64,000 nucleotides of DNA from an uncultured Collinsella sp. Lineage in GTDB: Bacteria > Actinomycetota > Coriobacteriia > Coriobacteriales > Coriobacteriaceae. A program made the translations under genes and the position numbers. Numbering within the stretch: the first letter of the stretch is position 1; each line of letters opens with the position of its first letter. Below, one piece after another: positions 59,678-64,000 of the stretch. The DNA lies in contig UQKL01000002.1 in assembly GCA_900541695.1 (NCBI GenBank), forward strand, positions 1 through 64,000, read 5' to 3'. The notes under the pieces were generated by a model. It saw nothing but the letters and a program-made list of their open reading frames with translations, searched no databases and was not told where the DNA came from.

Positions 59678-61027
59678 ATGGACGACCTTTTTTCTGCTTC
59701 GACGCGCGAGCGTTCCTTTAAAAATGCGCCGCTTGCGGTGCGCATGCGCCCCAATTCGCTCGACGAGTATGTGGGCCAGCAAAAGGCCGTCGGTAAGGGC
59801 TCATGGCTGCGTGCCGCGATTGAGCACGACGTGCTGTCGAGTGTGATTCTGTACGGGCCGGCCGGTACGGGCAAGACGACGCTGGCCCACATTATCGCCA
59901 ACCATACCAAGAGCGAGTTTGTCGAGGTCAGCGCCGTGACGGGCACCGTAAAGGACTTGCGCCGCGTGATTGACGAGGCCAAGACGCGCCTGAATACGTA
60001 CGACCGTCGCACCATTCTTTTCATCGACGAGATTCACCGTTTCTCTAAGTCGCAGCAGGATGCCCTGCTGCATGCGGTTGAGAACCGCACCGTCATTATG
60101 ATTGGCGCCACGACGGAGAATCCGTACTTCGAGGTCAACTCGGCGCTGCTCTCGCGCGGTCGCGTGGTGGAGCTTGAGCATCTTAAAGACGAGGATATCG
60201 CCACGCTGATTGAGCGTGCGCTCGAGGCGCCGCAGGGTTTGAACGGCAAGTTCTCGGCCGATGAGGATACGGTTAAGACCATCTGTACCCTGGCTGCGGG
60301 CGACGCTCGTTCGGCGCTCACGACGCTCGAGCTTGCGAGCGAGATTGCCGTCACGCGCTCCGATACCGAGGGAACGCCCGCGCCGGCGGCGGGGGAGCGC
60401 TATCTCATCACTGTTGACGACGTGAAGATTGCCAATCCGCGCCGTGGCTTTTCGTACGACAAAAACGCTGACATGCACTACGACATCATCAGTGCGTTTA
60501 TTAAGTCTATGCGCGGTAGCGACCCCGATGCCACGATTTATTGGCTCGCGCGCATGATTGACGCGGGGGAGGATCCTAAGTTTATCGCTCGTCGTATCAT
60601 GATTCAGGCTTCTGAGGATGTTGGCAACGCCGACCCACAGGCGCTTTTGGTGGCACATGCCGCGTTTAAGTCTGCCGAGGTCATTGGCTATCCCGAGTGC
60701 CGTATTAATCTGGCTCAGGCTGCTCTCTATGTGTGCTTGGCGCCTAAATCCAACGCGTGCGAGGCTTCGATCGATGCGGCGTTGGCCGATATCCATTCAA
60801 GTGGGCTGCGCGAGGTGCCGAGTTATCTGCGCGATCGTCATCGCCCGGGCAGCGACGAATACGGTGTGTATAAGTATCCGCATGATTATCCCGAAGGCTG
60901 GGTCGATCAGCGTTATTTGCCCGAGGGGCTGGAGCGCGGTGCGTTTTGGCAGCCTGCGGGCCGTGGCTGGGAAGAGTGGCGCGTAGAGCAAAGCGAGCGC
61001 GACCGTAGCGGCAGAGCGCCCAAGTAG
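59678..61027 (+). CDS. rarA: Replication-associated recombination protein RarA (MgsA)
   Basis: A 449-aa AAA+ ATPase of the RarA/MgsA/WRNIP1 family acting at stalled forks. It begins MDDLFSASTRERSF and LAVRMRPNSLDEYVGQ, has Walker A GPAGTGKTTLA (about residues 61-71), DEIHRFSKSQQDALL (about 118-132) and ATTENPYFEVN (about 144-154). The C-terminal tetramerisation and helical domains are complete. I chose the ATG at 59678 by alignment with the family start; ATGs at 59663 and 59672 are also in frame. Confidence 0.94.
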   Translation: MDDLFSASTRERSFKNAPLAVRMRPNSLDEYVGQQKAVGKGSWLRAAIEHDVLSSVILYGPAGTGKTTLAHIIANHTKSEFVEVSAVTGTVKDLRRVIDEAKTRLNTYDRRTILFIDEIHRFSKSQQDALLHAVENRTVIMIGATTENPYFEVNSALLSRGRVVELEHLKDEDIATLIERALEAPQGLNGKFSADEDTVKTICTLAAGDARSALTTLELASEIAVTRSDTEGTPAPAAGERYLITVDDVKIANPRRGFSYDKNADMHYDIISAFIKSMRGSDPDATIYWLARMIDAGEDPKFIARRIMIQASEDVGNADPQALLVAHAAFKSAEVIGYPECRINLAQAALYVCLAPKSNACEASIDAALADIHSSGLREVPSYLRDRHRPGSDEYGVYKYPHDYPEGWVDQRYLPEGLERGAFWQPAGRGWEEWRVEQSERDRSGRAPK

Positions 61028-61122
61028 GTCCTTGGGACCTCGCACATTCCCTTTGGGTATCTTTCCCCTTCTTTGGGGTACCATGAACAGCGTCTGTATT
61101 TCGATTCCTTCGGGAGGCTTGT

Positions 61123-61716
61123 ATGAGTCCCATTCAAATCGCCCTGCTGCTGCTCGCCGTTGCCGGTGTGTGGGCTGTTATCGAGCTCGCGCTCACGCTG
61201 CGCAAGACCCGCAACGTCGTTGATTCGCTCGATAAGACCGTAAGCGATCTCAATAACACCATCGCCGAGGCTCAGCCTGTGGTGGCAAAGCTCGATGGTG
61301 CTGTTGACGAGCTTGCGCCGGCGCTTGCCCAGATGGAGCCGCTGCTCAAGTCGAGCAAGACTGCCGTTGACGCCCTGACGTCCAACCTCGTTGAGGTTGA
61401 GGCGGTCGTTCGCGACATCTCTGAGGTCACGGGCACCATGGCCGAGGCAAGCAACGCTGTGTCGAGCGTGACTGATTCTGCTGCTGGCGCCGTGCAGAAG
61501 CTTTTCAATAAGGTGAAGGCTCCTGCAGCCGACGCCGATCGCAAGCTCGCCGCTGCCGCCACTGAGGCCGAGCAGCCTACCGAGCGCGTTCTGATTGGTG
61601 AGGCTGAGGACGAGGCCGTCGATGGTGCGGATGCGGCTCAGAAGCCCGCAGCCAAGCCTGCTCAGTATTACACCTATACGCCCGCCGAGACCTCCGAGGA
61701 GTCCTGCGATGAGTAG
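61123..61716 (+). CDS. DUF948-like membrane-anchored coiled-coil protein
   Basis: A 197-aa protein with one N-terminal membrane helix (residues 4-26) followed by a long helical region rich in Val, Leu, Ala and Asp (about 30-130) resembling DUF948 proteins, then an Ala/Glu/Pro-rich tail. The function is unknown. The ATG follows GGGAGG. The gene's stop overlaps the anti-sigma gene by 8 nt, which links it to the sigma operon. Confidence 0.75.
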   Translation: MSPIQIALLLLAVAGVWAVIELALTLRKTRNVVDSLDKTVSDLNNTIAEAQPVVAKLDGAVDELAPALAQMEPLLKSSKTAVDALTSNLVEVEAVVRDISEVTGTMAEASNAVSSVTDSAAGAVQKLFNKVKAPAADADRKLAAAATEAEQPTERVLIGEAEDEAVDGADAAQKPAAKPAQYYTYTPAETSEESCDE

Positions 61717-62086
61717 CGAAGCAACTTGCCCCATTACGCTGAGCGTTGCCGGTGATCCGCGTCTCGCGCGCCTTGTGCGCATGACGGCGGCAAATGTCGG
61801 TGCGCTGTGCTCTATGTCCGTCGATCGCATCGAGGACATCCGTATGGCTGCCGAGGAGGCCTTCATCTTTGGCTGCACGGCCGTTGATTCTGACGACATT
61901 TCGATCAAATTCGACGTCGACGAATCGCACGTGGGCATGACCTTTACCTTTGGTGACCAGGCGACTGTCGATGAGGATGATCAGGCTGCCGTGTATGCCG
62001 AGCTCATTCTGGCAAGCGTGTGCGATTCCTACGAAAAGACTGCGGCGCCCCTGACGCTTTCCCTCGACCTCAAGGCGGATATCTAA
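61709..62086 (+). CDS. Divergent anti-sigma factor (RsbW-like, HATPase)
   Basis: A 125-aa protein in the position of RsbW, directly before a SigB-family sigma gene. Its ARLVRMTAANVGALCSM and DRIEDIRMAAEEAFIFGC segments align with the N-terminal half of RsbW/SpoIIAB kinases. The Asn of the N-box (EEAxxN) is replaced, and no clear G-box follows, so kinase activity is doubtful. It may bind sigma without phosphorylating an antagonist. No RsbV-type gene adjoins. The ATG has GAGGAG upstream. Confidence 0.7.
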   Translation: MSSEATCPITLSVAGDPRLARLVRMTAANVGALCSMSVDRIEDIRMAAEEAFIFGCTAVDSDDISIKFDVDESHVGMTFTFGDQATVDEDDQAAVYAELILASVCDSYEKTAAPLTLSLDLKADI

Positions 62087-62087
62087 T

Positions 62088-62879
62088 ATGACCGAACGTT
62101 CCCGGAGCGGTAAGACCGCTTGGGACAAGGAGAAAACCCGCGAGCTGTTTCGTCGCTACAAAGAGACCGGTGATCCGGACGCACGTGAGCAGCTCGTCAT
62201 GTCCCATATGAACCTGGTAAGGTTTCTTGCCAACAAATTTAAGAACCGCGGCGAGCCGCTCGACGACCTCATGCAGGTCGGCTATCTGGGTTTGCTCAAG
62301 GCTATCGACCGCTTTGACCCCGAGCGCGGACTCGAGTTCACGACGTTTGCCACGCCTACCATCCTGGGCGAGATTAAGCGTCACTTCCGTGATAAGGGCT
62401 GGAGCGTGCGCGTGCCGCGCCGTTTGCAGGAGCTTTCTGCCAAGGTTAACCAAGCTACCGACAAGCTCACTAACGAGCTGCAGCGCTCGCCTAGGGTTGA
62501 AGAAATCGCTGAGTACCTGGGTGTGACCGTCGACGAGGTGCTGGAGGCCATGGAATCGTCTTCGGCCTATACCTCGGTGCCCATCGAGGCTCCTGGCGCG
62601 TCCGATTCCGATGATGCCCCCTCGATTCTCGATCGCTATGCTGATGACGACAACGAGCTCGATTTTACCGATGACCGCCTGGTGATCGAGGAGGCCATTC
62701 GCGATTTTTCTCCGCGCGAGCGTGAGGTTATCGAGCTGCGCTTTGTGAAGGGCATGACCCAGATCGAGATCGCTAAGAAGTTGGGTATCTCGCAGGTGCA
62801 GGTTTCGCGCCTGCTGCGCCGTACCCTTAAGAAGATACAGGACAAGATCGACCCCGACGGAGTGATGGTTCGTTCATGA
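62088..62879 (+). CDS. SigB/SigF/SigG-family alternative sigma factor
   Basis: A 263-aa group 3 sigma factor. Region 2 is SHMNLVRFLANKFKNRG and LEFTTFATPTILGEIKRHF, region 3 PRRLQELSAKVNQATDKL, and region 4 LSPREREVIELRFVKGM-like sequence (seen as FSPREREVIELRF) with GISQVQVSRLLRR. This class controls general stress or sporulation and is held by RsbW-type anti-sigma factors. It starts 1 nt after the anti-sigma stop and overlaps the transporter by 4 nt. Coriobacteriia do not sporulate as far as known, so stress is likelier. Confidence 0.92.
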   Translation: MTERSRSGKTAWDKEKTRELFRRYKETGDPDAREQLVMSHMNLVRFLANKFKNRGEPLDDLMQVGYLGLLKAIDRFDPERGLEFTTFATPTILGEIKRHFRDKGWSVRVPRRLQELSAKVNQATDKLTNELQRSPRVEEIAEYLGVTVDEVLEAMESSSAYTSVPIEAPGASDSDDAPSILDRYADDDNELDFTDDRLVIEEAIRDFSPREREVIELRFVKGMTQIEIAKKLGISQVQVSRLLRRTLKKIQDKIDPDGVMVRS

Positions 62880-64000
62880 TTGAGCACCCCCAACAAACCG
62901 ACCGCACGCTGCGCGATACTCGTATTCTGACGCTTCGCATTTGGGCTGTCGTCGGCTGCATTGTCATCGCAGCCGTCATCTTTAACCTTATGGGTATCCT
63001 CGCGCCGGTTATCGAGTTTCTCGCTGTCGGTTCCATCATCGCTTTTGTGATGTCGCCGATCACTAACTGGCTCGAGCATCACGGCGTCGGTCGTGGCATC
63101 GGTTCGCTCATCGCGCTGATCGTGGTTGTGGCAGTGCTCGTCGGCGTCGTCTGCATCCTGTCGCCTATTTTGCTCGGTCAGATTATGGAAGTCCTGAGCC
63201 GTCTGCCTGAGCAGCTTCGCGTTGCGGGCGGTGATCTCAACGAGATGATTTCGCACGCTAAGACGCTCAACAACACGCCGCTCAAGGAGTACTTGGACGA
63301 TAATCTGTCTTCGCTGGTTACTGTGGCGTCCAAGTACGTATCGCAAATCGCCGCTGAGCTCGGTCGCGGCGTGTTCCCGCTTATTACCAACACGGCCTCG
63401 CAGCTGTTCGTAATCTTCCTAGGTTTGGTGCTTGCCTACTGGCTGGCCTGCGACTACCCCCGCATGCACCACGAGGTCTGCACCATCATTGGCCAGGAAA
63501 AGGAGACCTCGTACCGCTTTATGGTCGCGATTCTTTCGCGCTCGGTCGGCGGTTATATGCGCGGCATGGTCGTGACGTCTATCTGCGGTGGCATCCTCGC
63601 CTTTATCGGCTTTACGCTCATTGGCCATCCCTACGCGGCACTCATGGCCATCTTTACCGGCATCATGCACTTGGTCCCGGTTGTCGGTCCCTGGGTAAGC
63701 GCGGCGATCGCCACGGTGCTCGGCTTTATGTTCAGCCCCATGCTGGCGTTGTGGACGCTCGTTGTGACCATGGTGGCTCAAAACGTCACCGATAACGTCA
63801 TTTCCCCCAAGGTCATGCAGAGTTCGGTGCAGGTGCATCCCATCATGAGCCTGACGGCCCTCGTTATTGGTTCGGCACTCATGGGTCCCATCGGCATGGT
63901 CATCGCCATTCCGCTGTGCGCGGCCCTCAAGGGCATTTTCGTCTACTACTTTGAGAACGAGACCGGTCGCCAGCTCGTGGCATACGACGGCGCTGTATTT
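62876..64000 (+). CDS. AI-2E family transporter (partial, runs off the right edge)
   Basis: 375 codons are open to the window end without a stop. The protein has about seven or eight membrane segments. Family motifs are FIGFTLIGHPYAALMAIFTGI followed by VPVVGPWVSA, cited as HLVPVVGPWVSAAI, and NVTDNVISPKVMQSSVQVHP. AI-2E (TqsA/YtgP-like) proteins are proposed exporters or permeases; the named substrate autoinducer-2 is not certain. The ATG overlaps the sigma stop (ATGA), so it is co-transcribed with the sigma factor. Confidence 0.9.
   Translation, partial: MIEHPQQTDRTLRDTRILTLRIWAVVGCIVIAAVIFNLMGILAPVIEFLAVGSIIAFVMSPITNWLEHHGVGRGIGSLIALIVVVAVLVGVVCILSPILLGQIMEVLSRLPEQLRVAGGDLNEMISHAKTLNNTPLKEYLDDNLSSLVTVASKYVSQIAAELGRGVFPLITNTASQLFVIFLGLVLAYWLACDYPRMHHEVCTIIGQEKETSYRFMVAILSRSVGGYMRGMVVTSICGGILAFIGFTLIGHPYAALMAIFTGIMHLVPVVGPWVSAAIATVLGFMFSPMLALWTLVVTMVAQNVTDNVISPKVMQSSVQVHPIMSLTALVIGSALMGPIGMVIAIPLCAALKGIFVYYFENETGRQLVAYDGAVF

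Noticed and set aside
61055..61060. GGGTAT before the anti-sigma operon as an autoregulated SigB promoter
   Set aside because: No matching -35 box at the right distance.
1..64000. CRISPR array, prophage or rRNA operon
   Set aside because: No regularly spaced direct repeats, phage structural genes or rRNA sequence were seen.

Overview
The window reads as chromosomal DNA of a high-GC Actinomycetota of the class Coriobacteriia, most like Collinsella. The grounds are the base composition (by eye about 60% G+C), frequent GTG and TTG starts, the housekeeping gene order, and protein-level resemblance to Coriobacteriia. No rRNA, CRISPR array or prophage is visible. The species call is inference.

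Left end (1-9400): the window opens inside an IS256-family insertion sequence whose transposase is read leftward off the edge. It sits against, and appears to have cut the 5' end from, the first gene of a Pel-type exopolysaccharide locus: DUF2194/PelA-like, pelF, pelG, a CotH-kinase lipoprotein, a VTC-domain protein and a DUF4956 membrane protein, overlapping or nearly abutting in one operon. A PLP-fold protein without the usual lysine motif and a ModE-type HTH regulator follow, transcribed convergently.

Nucleotide and translation block (9400-26600): guaB (IMP dehydrogenase, closely like the Tritrichomonas foetus enzyme), leuS behind a long hairpin leader, a small lipoprotein, then rimP-nusA-infB-rbfA-nrnA-truB-ribF-dnaG-rpoD. 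The rimP leader carries a promoter followed at once by an intrinsic terminator.

Middle (26600-42100): two identical tRNA-Asn genes, an Asp23 protein, fakA-like, recG, rsmD, coaD, then a division/envelope/secretion run: SepIVA-like coiled coil, DUF177, rpmF, plsX, acpP, rnc, smc, ftsY, ffh.

Right part (42100-64000): a DUF134-NifX-type metal-related regulator with a His/Cys-rich tail and two palindromic operators, thyA-folA, a SpoU methyltransferase, a MATE pump, cobO, ftsH with a candidate SigB-type promoter, DUF523, an iron-type alcohol dehydrogenase, ileS under a T-box riboswitch (Ile specifier ATC), lspA-rluD, a GT2 glycosyltransferase, a small A24 peptidase, a dGTPase-type HD hydrolase, rarA, and an anti-sigma/SigB-family sigma/AI-2E transporter operon that runs off the right edge.

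Besides the genes, the spacers hold many inverted repeats pressed against stop codons. Two roughly 100-nt elements after guaB and ileS share a conserved core but have different, internally complementary arms. Five other loci share a GGGAC-type core in REPIN-like hairpins. These structured repeats are the least explained signal in the window.
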